Assembly: GCF_000272105.2 (NCBI RefSeq)
Contig: NZ_AJZD02000174.1
Span: 62,001-126,000, forward strand
Direction of reading: 5' to 3'
Length of the DNA stretch: 64,000 nucleotides
Source: Vibrio splendidus 12E03
GTDB taxonomy: Bacteria > Pseudomonadota > Gammaproteobacteria > Enterobacterales > Vibrionaceae
A model generated the notes under the pieces. The model made no database searches. It was not told the DNA's origin and worked only from the letters and a program-made list of their open reading frames with translations. Positions 16,999 through 25,536 of this stretch are shown piece by piece (position 1 is the first letter of the stretch; each line of letters begins with the position of its first letter). The position numbers and the translations under genes were made by a program.

Positions 16999-18505
16999 AA
17001 CCCAACTCCTTCAAGTAATCTGTCATTTCAACTTCAAGGTTGGCTAGCTCACTCTGCAATGCCAAACGTTCACTACGTACCGCAACTAAATCAATCTCGT
17101 CTTCTTCCTCAAAAGTATCAACATAGCGAGGGATATTTAGGTTGTAATCGTTCTCGGCAATCTCTTCTAGCGAAGCTAGGTATGAGTATTTGTCTGTAGT
17201 TTCACGTGCTTTATAGGTATCAACAATCTTCTGAATGTTCTCAGGCGTAAGCTGGTTCTGGTTCTTACCAGACTTAAACTCGCGAGACGCATCAATAAAC
17301 AGCACCTTATTATCATCCTTCTGTTTTTTGAACAAAAGAATTGCCGCAGGGATGCCAGTACCAAAGAACAGCTTTTCAGGCAGACCGATTACGGCATCTA
17401 GCAGGTTTTCATCAATAAGCTGCTTACGAATTTTACCTTCACTTGAAGCGCGGAATAGCACACCGTGAGGCACAACTACCCCCATTCTTCCTGAATGCGG
17501 CTTTAGCGTTTCAATCATGTGCGAGATAAACGCATAGTCACCTTTGGTTTTAGGTGGAATACCACGACGGAAGCGGGCAAAGTGATCATTACCTGCGTCT
17601 TCAAAGCCCCATTTATCAAGAGAGAATGGAGGGTTAGCGGTTACTACATCAAAGTGCAATAGGCCGCCTTCTTTGTCTTGTAGCTTAGGGTTACGGATGG
17701 TATCGCCCCACTCAATACGGTGGTTATCTTCACCGTGCAGGAACATGTTCATTTTCGCCAGTGACCATGTTGAGCCAATCGCTTCTTGACCAAACAGAGC
17801 ATACTGCTTTGAGCCTGCAAAGTTGTTCTGTACTTGCTTACCACACTTCATCAATAGTGAGCCTGAGCCACATGCAGGGTCACAAATGCTATCGCCTTGT
17901 TGTGGCTCTAGGATGATAGAAAGTAGATCAGACACCTCTGGTGGGGTATAAAATTCACCCGCCGATTTGCCGCTGCCAGCAGCGAAGTGTTTGATGAGGT
18001 ACTCGTAAGCGTTACCAATCACATCTAGCGAACCAACGCGGCTTGGGCGTAGGTTTAAGGTCTCTTTACCGAAGTCTTCTAGTAGATGGCGCAGAATGTC
18101 GTTTTTCTGCTTTTCGTCACCTAGTTTATCGGTGTTGAAGCTAATGTCTTGGAAGACATTCTTTAGCTTAGTGCCGTTAGCTTCTTCAATAGCATGGAGA
18201 GCTTGGTCGATACGAGAACCATTACCAGGCTCATGGCGAGCTTCGTACAAATCCCAGAATGTTGAACCTACAGGGATTTTGAAAGACTGGCTTTCCATCA
18301 TTTCTGAGATCAGTTCAGGGATGTCACCATACTCTTCTTTCAGTTCATCGTACTTGTCTTGGTGAACATCAGAGATGTATTTAAGGAACAAAGTAGTAAG
18401 GATGAAGTCTTTGTAGATAGACGGATCAACCGTACCTCGGAAGGTGTCACATGCTCCCCATACCGCTTTGTTGATGTCATCTTGATTTATTTTAGTGTGT
18501 GGCAT
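16988..18505 (-). CDS. hsdM: Type I DNA methyltransferase HsdM (system A)
   Basis: HsdM is an N6-adenine methyltransferase of 505 residues. The N-terminal helical domain is followed by SAGEFYTPPEV (about 181-191), the SAM-binding DPACGSGSLL (209-218) and the catalytic NPPF (291-294). The C-terminal NLNIPRYVDTFEEE is typical of HsdM. It sits between a single-TRD specificity gene (6 bases upstream) and a full hsdS, so it may serve two alternative specificity subunits. Confidence 0.96.
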   Translation of the reverse strand: MPHTKINQDDINKAVWGACDTFRGTVDPSIYKDFILTTLFLKYISDVHQDKYDELKEEYGDIPELISEMMESQSFKIPVGSTFWDLYEARHEPGNGSRIDQALHAIEEANGTKLKNVFQDISFNTDKLGDEKQKNDILRHLLEDFGKETLNLRPSRVGSLDVIGNAYEYLIKHFAAGSGKSAGEFYTPPEVSDLLSIILEPQQGDSICDPACGSGSLLMKCGKQVQNNFAGSKQYALFGQEAIGSTWSLAKMNMFLHGEDNHRIEWGDTIRNPKLQDKEGGLLHFDVVTANPPFSLDKWGFEDAGNDHFARFRRGIPPKTKGDYAFISHMIETLKPHSGRMGVVVPHGVLFRASSEGKIRKQLIDENLLDAVIGLPEKLFFGTGIPAAILLFKKQKDDNKVLFIDASREFKSGKNQNQLTPENIQKIVDTYKARETTDKYSYLASLEEIAENDYNLNIPRYVDTFEEEDEIDLVAVRSERLALQSELANLEVEMTDYLKELGYGA

Positions 18506-18511
18506 GATTTC

Positions 18512-19111
18512 CTAGCCCTTAAATTGTTCAGAATTCTGGATTAAGTCAGTAGCTATAGCATTAAGCTGCTGCTGACGATTATTTATAAGTTTATAAAGCA
18601 ATGCGTTTTCTTTAATGCTTGCTGCATAGAGCTTGGCAATAGTGTTCTGTTTTTCTATATCTGGTATCGCTAGCTCAACATCGGCCAATACTGGTTTTCT
18701 AATGTTTGTTTGTGTGCTGCCTTCAGCACTCTTTCTAAAGTACTGCTGCACAGGCTTTTGATTGAGCTGCCAAGCCAAGAACATTGGGGCTATTTTATCG
18801 CGTTGCGATGACTTGATACGGATCTGAAACAGGCTAGGAGAACTAATCACGTTTTCTAGTTGGTCAGGAACGTAGGCTGCATAGGTTCTCATTCCCTTAG
18901 CAATGAACAGAACATCGCCTTGTTCAAGCCACATAGGCTGCTTCTTACCTGTTAATTCCGTTCTCACCAACTCGGTGCTTTGCAACTCACCTAGGTCACT
19001 GATGTCTTTTGCTTGCACTACTTGGACGGAAGCATTTGGGTCATGTTTGATTGACCCGCGAAATGGGTAGCCAGCATGAATATCCGCTACCTCTGATAGT
19101 CGTAGTCTCAT
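18512..19111 (-). CDS. Single-TRD HsdS-like specificity protein
   Basis: This 199-residue protein looks like half of an HsdS: one target-recognition domain (MRLRLSEVADIHAGYPFRGSI; STQTNIRKPVLADVELAIP) and one helical spacer (EKQNTIAKLYAASIKENALLYKLINNRQQQL). Half-S proteins can dimerise to form a symmetric recognition subunit. As first gene of the leftward operon, 6 bases before hsdM, it could form an alternative enzyme with HsdM or be a leftover. It lacks the KKALMQQLLTGK end shared by both halves of the downstream HsdS, which suggests a different origin. Confidence 0.75.
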   Translation of the reverse strand: MRLRLSEVADIHAGYPFRGSIKHDPNASVQVVQAKDISDLGELQSTELVRTELTGKKQPMWLEQGDVLFIAKGMRTYAAYVPDQLENVISSPSLFQIRIKSSQRDKIAPMFLAWQLNQKPVQQYFRKSAEGSTQTNIRKPVLADVELAIPDIEKQNTIAKLYAASIKENALLYKLINNRQQQLNAIATDLIQNSEQFKG

Positions 19112-19205
19112 TCCAACACCTCAAATTTTAACTTGCACCCATTGTGGTTACTTTAAGCAAATACGTCAAGAAAAAATGCAGGAATAAAAAACTGCAAATT
19201 TTAAG

Positions 19206-19234
19206 TTGACTAAATTTCAAACCGATCATAAGAT
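19206..19234 (+). promoter_or_regulatory. Promoter of the nuclease/Cys-rich pair
   Basis: TTGACT (19206-19211) and TAAGAT (19229-19234) are spaced 17 bp. The element lies in the divergent gap to the RM operon, where CAAATTTTAA(C/G)TTG also occurs twice (about 19123 and 19195), a possible shared operator. Confidence 0.6.
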
Positions 19235-19264
19235 TATTTGCAGTAAATGAATGGAGCAAAAATC

Positions 19265-20023
19265 ATGAGCAGACAAAAAGCGGTACAAAATGGTAAAGCA
19301 TTTGAGTCAAAGATCTTTGCAGTACTTAAGCAAATCCCAGGCGTAAATGTGATTAAAGATATTCCTTATCCATCTATCTACAGTGCTTATTCAACCAAGC
19401 ACAAAACCAAGATGGAGTTCAGAGCGGAGAATATATCTCTGACATTTGAAACCTTGGATTTCCAAGGTAACAAAATCACCAAAACTCGCTTGTTCAACAC
19501 ATTGAACATTGAGTGTAAGTATCAGGAAGACTCGGGGACGACAGATGAAAAGTACCCACTGGTCTATGAGAACGCACTGATCAGTGATGCTGAAGCCACT
19601 CTATTTGTTTACGAAGATCCGTTGAAGAACATTAAGCGTGGTGCGTTGGAGTTTATGTACGACAAGGCACTGAACTCAGGTGAGCGATTAATAGTGATGG
19701 ACTTTGATAGCTTCCTTGCGAATGTGAATAAGCAATATGCATTGGAGCTTGTTGCGGCAAGGTTTGAGCAAGGTTCTGAGCTATTTCAAGCTAATCACCC
19801 TGGGCTGAAAATGCTGGATTCATACTCTCGAAAGCGCTTCAACCAAGCGATGAGAAAGAATGAACAGTGTGGAGAGTTCTTTGACGAGTACCTAGATTGC
19901 CAACGTGATTTCCACAATTTTATCGCAAGGCATGGGGTACAAAGCCGTGATTACCTGCCGTATTTAAACAATTTAAGAACCTTACGAGCAGGGATCACTG
20001 AATGTTTACCAAACTTAAATTAA
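19265..20023 (+). CDS. Putative PD-(D/E)XK nuclease-like protein
   Basis: I do not recognise a named family. The N-terminus NGKAFESKIFAVLKQIPGVNVIKDIPYP looks like the first helix and strand of a restriction-endonuclease fold, and NTLNIECKYQ gives a possible E-x-K catalytic pair (residues 83 and 85). The C-terminal half is helical. I chose ATG 19265 (252 residues) because GGAG is 8 bases upstream; an ATG at 19247 is in frame. It is divergent from the type I RM operon and followed 13 bases later by a small Cys-rich gene, so the two form an operon. A role in defence is inferred from position only. Confidence 0.5.
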   Translation: MSRQKAVQNGKAFESKIFAVLKQIPGVNVIKDIPYPSIYSAYSTKHKTKMEFRAENISLTFETLDFQGNKITKTRLFNTLNIECKYQEDSGTTDEKYPLVYENALISDAEATLFVYEDPLKNIKRGALEFMYDKALNSGERLIVMDFDSFLANVNKQYALELVAARFEQGSELFQANHPGLKMLDSYSRKRFNQAMRKNEQCGEFFDEYLDCQRDFHNFIARHGVQSRDYLPYLNNLRTLRAGITECLPNLN

Positions 20024-20036
20024 GGAGATTTAATCT

Positions 20037-20375
20037 ATGACTGTAACTGAGAAACTATTGGCTGCTCTACTAGAGCGTGGTGTCTTTGATAACGAAGAGC
20101 AGAAAGTGTCAGGCATTGCTAAATTAGCTATTGAGAAGAGTTTCGATAGCCTGAGCCATGCTCAGAAGTATGTTCTATCACCATGGCTGTCGCAGCACTG
20201 TACAGGATCAACTGACCCTGGTGGTCATCATAATGGTTGTTGTGTGGAGTTAGATGGTGATGAACTGCTCGAAGCTATCGAATTGGCAGATGACACCGAG
20301 TGTTTACAGTGTGATAGCTGCCGTAATGATGATTCGTATTACGCACATCAGTACGACAAACTAATGGCTGAGTAG
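20037..20375 (+). CDS. Small acidic Cys-rich protein
   Basis: This 112-residue acidic protein has a good ribosome site (AGGAG). It contains six cysteines and two adjacent histidines in the second half (QHCTGSTDPGGHHNGCC and CLQCDSC), so a bound metal ion is likely. I recognise no family. It follows the putative nuclease gene closely and may be its partner or inhibitor, but nothing in the sequence proves this. Confidence 0.6.
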   Translation: MTVTEKLLAALLERGVFDNEEQKVSGIAKLAIEKSFDSLSHAQKYVLSPWLSQHCTGSTDPGGHHNGCCVELDGDELLEAIELADDTECLQCDSCRNDDSYYAHQYDKLMAE

Positions 20376-20788
20376 CCTACGCTGTTCCGTTGGCATAAGC
20401 CGTCATTTTTCGATGGCTTGCCTTCGGCAAAAGAAGGCGATAATTGCTGTTATGAACTGTTTATGTTGATAGTAAAGAGCGTCATCAATAGTTGATTTGG
20501 TATTTAGCTTAAATGGACATTGAGCCTTGTTAGATTATCAATGGTGCTAGATGGGGTTTGCTAACAGAAAATCAAAAACCAGATCTGGTTTTCATTAAGT
20601 GCATCCACACAAATCAATATGAGTGGCAGTAGTAAACAGTAGCATTTTCATTTTAACCCTAAGTTTTAGCCCAGATATAGACAGGAAAACTGAGGAATAA
20701 ACTGACTCTAACCTTTATATGACCATGTAGCTTCCTGAGTTTCCATAATAACTAAAAGCCAGCACGGACGAGCAACGACTAATAATTT

Positions 20789-20870
20789 AATCTGACGTTT
20801 TTCCTAAACGAGCCCGTTAATCTGACGTTTTTCCCAAACGAGCCCGTTAATCTGACGTTTTTCCAAATGA
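20789..20870. repeat. Three tandem 30-bp repeats
   Basis: TCTGACGTTTTTCC recurs at 20791, 20821 and 20851, each copy followed by (C/T)AAACGAGCCCGTTAA, with the third copy cut short. The exact 30-bp period without spacers rules out a CRISPR array; iteron-like or protein-binding repeats are possible. Confidence 0.75.
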
Positions 20871-21323
20871 GCAATTGCTCTGATGCACTTCAACAAAAGC
20901 TAAATTCATCCAAAATTGGCAAAGACGTAACCACAAGGCTTGTGCTATTGCGTTTCACGGCAAGGGCTAGTGAAAAACGCAGATATAACTTTAAGCAGCG
21001 CCGCTTTTTGCTTTCAAGCAAAATGACCTATCTATACAGAAATAGTCATCACGTTGACTAGCCTATTACAATCCCCCCTGGCAGGATAATTGTTACTTTT
21101 GACTAAAAAACAGTCTAATTCTTAATTTTATACGTTAGTTTTAAGAATTCTTAAAGCCATTAAGAATGGATAAGAAACTTGAAAATCACTCTTCAATCAA
21201 AGCTCGTGATTTAATTAATTTAAGAACTATTGGACGCCAGTTCAACTCCCAAAATAGGAACTGAACCACTAACTAATTCCCAACTAAAAGAACCACTATT
21301 CACCTAAAAAAAGCATTGAAATA

Positions 21324-21356
21324 GGTACTAACATGGTACAAGATATGGGTACTAAA
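21324..21356 (+). promoter_or_regulatory. Integrase arm-type boxes, right end of element 1
   Basis: GGTACTAA at 21324, a GGTACAA variant at 21335 and GGTACTAA at 21348 lie 11 and 13 bp apart, mirroring the left-end pair at 4897 and 4910. Confidence 0.6.
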
Positions 21357-21414
21357 AGCTGATTTTCAAACCAAAACCACACACTTCAACCTGTTGATTT
21401 TGATGAAAAAACAA

Positions 21415-21449
21415 GGACGACGGGTTCACTTCCCGCCAGCTCCACCAAA
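21415..21449 (+). other. att site 2 (junction of elements 1 and 2)
   Basis: The 33 bases up to the CCA at 21447 repeat the ssrA T-arm and acceptor end with three differences. The core TCCCGCCAGCTCCACCAAA (21431-21449) is identical to that in ssrA. Confidence 0.9.
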
Positions 21450-21460
21450 CGTTTGGAAAG

Positions 21461-21491
21461 GGCGGTAAGTCACTGATTTACCGCCATTTTT
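21461..21491 (+). terminator. Terminator just after att 2
   Basis: GGCGGTAA gtcactga TTTACCGCC is followed by ATTTTT. It would end ssrA transcription if this element were the one directly at ssrA. Confidence 0.8.
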
Positions 21492-21543
21492 GTATCTAAA
21501 ACTTCGATATTAGGCTGTTTGTACTACGTTTTGGTACTAAAGC

Positions 21544-22833
21544 ATGCGCTATTTATCTATCTCCAAATCTGGCATTTGGCAGTTCCGATATCAGATCCCC
21601 TCTGAACATCGACACCTATTCAATGGACTTCGTGAAGTCAAACGTTCACTGAAAACATCAAACAAAGATAAGGCGATTCTCTTAGCATTAGAACTAGAGA
21701 TAGAAGTTCGTCGCACCATTTCATCTCCAACTACCACCGCCAATTCAAGGCAAGTAAAACCTGTTCACCATAAAAAACAGCATCTATCAGCACAACCGAA
21801 ACAAACAAAGGTACTTCTCCCAGAAAAGCTGCTAGAGCGTTTTTGCCTCTATAAGGCTCAACATATATCGCCAAAAGCCGTTGAAATGCTGAAAGCGAAG
21901 TGTCAAACCGTTCTTGATTTGCTTGGGAAATCCGATCTTCCTGAGATTCGCAGACGTGATGCTGAAGATGCAGTGCAGCTATTACGACAATACCCCGTCA
22001 ACATGAAGAAACGGCCTCAGTTCAGAGGATTAACAGCAAAAGAAGCTATTGAACTCAATAACAGTCTCAAAATGCCTACACTCAGTGAAGAATCAGTAAA
22101 AGACTATTGTCAGAAGACATCGGGATTCTTTGAGTGGTGCCACTTGAACGAATTCACTGACATCAACCCATTTAAGGCAATCCGCTTTCGCAAACAGCGT
22201 AGAGACAGTGAAGCAAAAAACGCATACACAAAAACAGACTTACAGAAAATCTTTCGTACCGAGATTCATACTAAGCGACAGTTCAGACACGCCTACTATT
22301 ATTGGCTCCCTCTCTTAGCTTACTTTACAGGTGCTAGACAAAATGAGCTTTGCCAGCTATACAAAGCAGACATTTACCAACTGGAGGGAATCTGGGTTAT
22401 TCAAATCGATGGCAGGTATAAGGGGCAGAAACTCAAAAACTTAACAAGCCGTCGAATTATACCAATTCACCAACAGTTACTAGAACTCGGTTTCATTGAG
22501 TACCTTCATTCCGTTAAACACGACAGAGTATTCCCTGAGCTGAAGGATTCAAGGGACGGCTTTGGTAGTGCTGCTTCTAAATGGTATGCCCGGTTTAAAA
22601 CCAAGCTCGGTTTTGGAAAAGGCCATGACTTTCATTCCTTCCGTCATACCGTTGCCACGCAGTTCAAACGCAAACAGGTTTCTCATGTTGCCGCAGGTGC
22701 GATCTTGGGACATACCTTGAATAACATCACGTACGATCGCTACGGAAAAGAACTCGACCTAAGTCAACTTAAAGAGGTTATTGACTTAATCGAAACAGAA
22801 ACAGTAGCAAAGTTGGTTAATAAAACGACGTAA
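21544..22833 (+). CDS. int: Tyrosine integrase of element 2
   Basis: This 429-residue recombinase begins MRYLSISKSGIWQFRYQIP, the same arm-binding domain type as integrase 1, followed by a core-binding helical domain. Catalytic residues are R in TGARQNELCQ, the box HSFRHT, H in ILGHTLNN and the nucleophile Y in TYDRYGKE. The start codon lies 4 bases after a GGTACTAA box. A nearly identical but truncated gene is found at 58660. Target site ssrA is inferred from the adjacent att. Confidence 0.93.
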   Translation: MRYLSISKSGIWQFRYQIPSEHRHLFNGLREVKRSLKTSNKDKAILLALELEIEVRRTISSPTTTANSRQVKPVHHKKQHLSAQPKQTKVLLPEKLLERFCLYKAQHISPKAVEMLKAKCQTVLDLLGKSDLPEIRRRDAEDAVQLLRQYPVNMKKRPQFRGLTAKEAIELNNSLKMPTLSEESVKDYCQKTSGFFEWCHLNEFTDINPFKAIRFRKQRRDSEAKNAYTKTDLQKIFRTEIHTKRQFRHAYYYWLPLLAYFTGARQNELCQLYKADIYQLEGIWVIQIDGRYKGQKLKNLTSRRIIPIHQQLLELGFIEYLHSVKHDRVFPELKDSRDGFGSAASKWYARFKTKLGFGKGHDFHSFRHTVATQFKRKQVSHVAAGAILGHTLNNITYDRYGKELDLSQLKEVIDLIETETVAKLVNKTT

Positions 22834-22873
22834 ACCTAAGAAATTTCAACAAATAATATTTTTTCCAAATTTC

Positions 22874-22900
22874 GGGCGTGAATTCACGCCCAAAGTTTTT
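22874..22900 (+). terminator. Intrinsic terminator after integrase 2
   Basis: GGGCGTG aatt CACGCCC is an 18-bp perfect palindrome followed by AAAGTTTTTT. Confidence 0.75.
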
Positions 22901-23077
22901 TACAGAGTCTATGTAAAACACACACTTGCAACAGGATAATAAGAAAGATAATTATTGATTTTTAAAAACACTTAAAAATCAACAACTTAAACACACTTGT
23001 TAACCTATTTACAGCTTACACCCCTTCACTTTACATTAATTGGAGAAACATTAATTAAGTAAATTTAAGGATAAGCA

Positions 23078-24322
23078 ATGTCTTTAACGACTTCATCTTC
23101 GGCTAGTGATGCTTCACATCAAGTAATCCACAACTACAACATCATGACCAATTCAGGAACTGAATCGGTAACATTCGAGCGTCCAACTCGCAAAACTCAA
23201 AGGGTGGTGAAACGTAAGACATGCTTTGAGATTCTGGATGAATACACTAAATACCGTCTTAAACTCAAAAAATCAAAGCCTAAAAACATCCATCAAGATA
23301 GTAGTATCATCAAGATTATTCTCCATTTTATGGGGTTTCTAGATCTCAATGAGCTTGATCGCTTAGGCGCAGAACAAATTGCCCACGCCTATTGCTATAG
23401 ACCTAAAAACCCCAAAAAGTATCAGGAGTTTAGTGGGTTAGATGGTTTTGATCTAATCGCAAAAAACGAATCTCTATTAGAGCCAAAAGCCTATATTTCA
23501 CTAGCTACTGCTAAAGGGCACTTCCAAAAAATGTCGACCTTTTTGAGCTGGGCAAAGGCTCGAGGTTATGTTTCTGATAATGTTTTTTACAAGCTAGCGA
23601 CTAAAAGGGTCAGTAAGGAGAAAAAGCGCTTTCCTTTCACAGAGAAGCACTTACTCGATATTTTTTCAATGCCTGACTACACGAACCATCAGTACCTACA
23701 TCCGTATTACTACTGGATTCCTCTGTTATTGAGGTATACAGGGGCAAGACTCAATGAACTGTGCCAGATTCAAGTCGAAGACATCGTTATTGTTGACGGA
23801 TTCTATTGCATCATCATTCGTGAAATTTCAACAGATCAGAGCGTAAAAACAGGTGTAACTAGACTTGTTCCTTTGCATGATGAGCTGCTAAGGAAAGGCT
23901 TTATTGAGTTTGTTAATTCGAAAAAGATTGGTCAGGTATTTTCTGAGCTAACACCTACTAGTGGGTACTTTTCACACAATGCCTCAAAGTGGTTTTCTCG
24001 CCGTCGTGAAAAGCTCGGTATCCAAGCAGGAGAAGGGTTTACTGCTCACTCATTCCGTCATAATTTTGTGAATGAACTGAAACAAAATTTAGTCTCGAAG
24101 GAACTTGTAGAATCTATTGTTGGGCATGAAAACGCAGAAAAACTAGCCAAAGTATCAAACGAACTGGTTAAGTCTGTCGTTGGCCTCGAACACAATTCAG
24201 AGTCATTTGACACATATAGCTATCAATACAACCCAGCCATACTCGCACCTATTGTGAATATGATCGATACATCACATACAGCTTCTGTACTTCCTTACGC
24301 ACAAAAGAAAGTAGCCGCTTAA
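23078..24322 (+). CDS. Second tyrosine recombinase with internal duplication
   Basis: This 414-residue recombinase lacks the W-x-FRYQ arm domain of the neighbouring integrase. R in TGARLNELCQ, the box HSFRHN and Y in FDTYSYQYN are present. The third box is odd: SKELVESIVGHEN is followed about 20 residues later by SNELVKSVVGLEHN, so the segment before the nucleophile has been duplicated and the second copy has Leu between Gly and the usual His. A helper role (excision, or control of the integrase) or loss of activity are both possible. It lies between integrase 2 and the ATPase. Confidence 0.82.
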   Translation: MSLTTSSSASDASHQVIHNYNIMTNSGTESVTFERPTRKTQRVVKRKTCFEILDEYTKYRLKLKKSKPKNIHQDSSIIKIILHFMGFLDLNELDRLGAEQIAHAYCYRPKNPKKYQEFSGLDGFDLIAKNESLLEPKAYISLATAKGHFQKMSTFLSWAKARGYVSDNVFYKLATKRVSKEKKRFPFTEKHLLDIFSMPDYTNHQYLHPYYYWIPLLLRYTGARLNELCQIQVEDIVIVDGFYCIIIREISTDQSVKTGVTRLVPLHDELLRKGFIEFVNSKKIGQVFSELTPTSGYFSHNASKWFSRRREKLGIQAGEGFTAHSFRHNFVNELKQNLVSKELVESIVGHENAEKLAKVSNELVKSVVGLEHNSESFDTYSYQYNPAILAPIVNMIDTSHTASVLPYAQKKVAA

Positions 24323-24344
24323 CTCTTAATTTAAATCCTCAATT

Positions 24345-24372
24345 ACGCCTCCCCAGATAACAGGGGAGGCGT
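24345..24372 (+). terminator. Strong hairpin after the second recombinase
   Basis: ACGCCTCCCC agataaca GGGGAGGCGT has a 10-bp GC-rich stem. There is no T-run, so it may be an mRNA-stabilising hairpin rather than a full terminator. Confidence 0.55.
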
Positions 24373-24402
24373 CTTCACAAATAGACAAATTGAAGCCACT
24401 TT

Positions 24403-25467
24403 ATGACCAAAATGAAAATCAATCATAATCAAACAAACACGATGAAATTGCTTACTACTTTTTCTATTAACGAAGACCTAGCACAAATCAAACAAGAAGT
24501 AGCTGAAAGCTCCTTTGTTTTTGATCGCTTCGTCCTCAAGGGGCAATCAAACATCCTGTTCGCACCACCGAATGCAGGTAAAACACTACTAATCATCCAT
24601 CACCTAAAGCAAGCCCATTGCGCTGGTCACCTCCATGGCTTATCTGTCTTCTACGTCAATGCTGATGACTCTCAGAATGGTATCATTGAGAAAACCGAAA
24701 TCTTAGCCAGTATTGGGGTTCACTCGCTCGTTCCCGGCTACAACGGCTTCAAATCGCATTCACTACTTGGTGTTTTGGATGGATTGGCTGCTGATAATGA
24801 CGCAAAGAATGTCGTTATCATTGTCGATACACTGAAAAAGTTTGCCGATACCATGGATAAAAAGAACATGCGTACATTTGGTATCAAAGTGAGCGAATTC
24901 ATTCTCAAAGGTGGCACATTTATCGGCCTAGGCCATACCAACAAAAATCGAGATATGAATAACAATCTTGTCTACTCTGGAACATCAGATCTCATGGAAG
25001 ATGTCGATTGTATCTACATGATGGACATTGAAGATGAAAAAATGGATCACTCTGGACAACAAACGAAGTACATCAAACTCACTAACCAAAAGCTCCGAGG
25101 TAATAACGCATTAGAACTCACTTACGCCTATGATAAGTCTGAGAGTATGTCTTACATTGACATGGTTAACTCTGTCTACAGTGTCGACTCTGATACCTAC
25201 TCTAAAGAGAAGTTTTTACGTGACGAAGAGAGCAAGTTCAATCACTTTATCAATCAGTATCAAGATGCCGTTTCACTCATTACAAAACTATTATGCAGTA
25301 CAGAAACAGACAAAACCGAGCTAAGGGACTATTTAGTCAAACATACCGACTACGGTCGTGACAAGTGCATTGAAATCATTGATAAACTTTCAGGTAAGCT
25401 CATTGATTTTAAGATGGGTGGCAAAACTGGGCGGAAAAAAGTCTACTCTCTTATCACCAAAGCCTAA
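24403..25467 (+). CDS. RepA-like RecA-fold ATPase
   Basis: This 354-residue protein has Walker A APPNAGKT (near residue 55) and Walker B VVIIVDTLKKF, as in the hexameric RepA/AAA_25 helicase family of plasmids and phages. The GHTNKNRD loop (about residue 185) resembles the RecA-fold sensor segment. The C-terminal domain from residue 280 looks like a winged helix (KCIEIIDKLSGKLIDFKMGGKTGRKKVYSL). It probably takes part in replication of the excised element. The most likely start is 24403, but the Met at residue 3 or 14 is also possible. Confidence 0.78.
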   Translation: MTKMKINHNQTNTMKLLTTFSINEDLAQIKQEVAESSFVFDRFVLKGQSNILFAPPNAGKTLLIIHHLKQAHCAGHLHGLSVFYVNADDSQNGIIEKTEILASIGVHSLVPGYNGFKSHSLLGVLDGLAADNDAKNVVIIVDTLKKFADTMDKKNMRTFGIKVSEFILKGGTFIGLGHTNKNRDMNNNLVYSGTSDLMEDVDCIYMMDIEDEKMDHSGQQTKYIKLTNQKLRGNNALELTYAYDKSESMSYIDMVNSVYSVDSDTYSKEKFLRDEESKFNHFINQYQDAVSLITKLLCSTETDKTELRDYLVKHTDYGRDKCIEIIDKLSGKLIDFKMGGKTGRKKVYSLITKA

Positions 25468-25536
25468 CTTTAGTATCCGTTGATTCCGTTTTTTACGTTT
25501 ATTCAATAAACTGAAAGAACGGAATGTCCTAGAGCT

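Larger units (their letters stand above)
20376..21414. other. Right end of element 1, without clear genes
   Basis: It contains a small hairpin TTGCC ttc GGCAA (20418-20430), the 18-bp palindrome AAAACCAGATCTGGTTTT (20575-20592), three 30-bp direct repeats (20789-20870), and the GGTACTA boxes at 21324-21356. At 21229-21250 the sequence TTGGACGCCAGTTCAACTCCC resembles the ssrA 3' arm and may be an att relic. A 64-codon frame at 20867-21061 has no supporting features. Confidence 0.5.
4834..21447. mobile_element. Integrative element 1 (ssrA-inserted; RM + Septu)
   Basis: It is bounded by the ssrA 3' end and its repeat at 21431-21447. Integrase 1 lies next to ssrA. GGTACTA boxes occur at the left end (4897, 4910) and at the right end (21324, 21348, with a GGTACAA-type box at 21335), with 13-bp spacing in both places. 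Cargo is a GNAT-like protein, a serine recombinase, a type I RM operon with embedded Septu, and a nuclease-like gene pair. No conjugation genes are seen. Confidence 0.85.

Noticed and set aside
20789-20870. CRISPR array
   Set aside because: The repeats are contiguous without spacers, there are only three, and no cas genes are nearby.
20867-21061. 64-codon frame near the end of element 1
   Set aside because: It starts in the 30-bp repeats, has no ribosome site and no recognisable domain.
21415-21447. Second tRNA or tmRNA gene
   Set aside because: Only the last 33 bases of ssrA are repeated; there is no 5' part.
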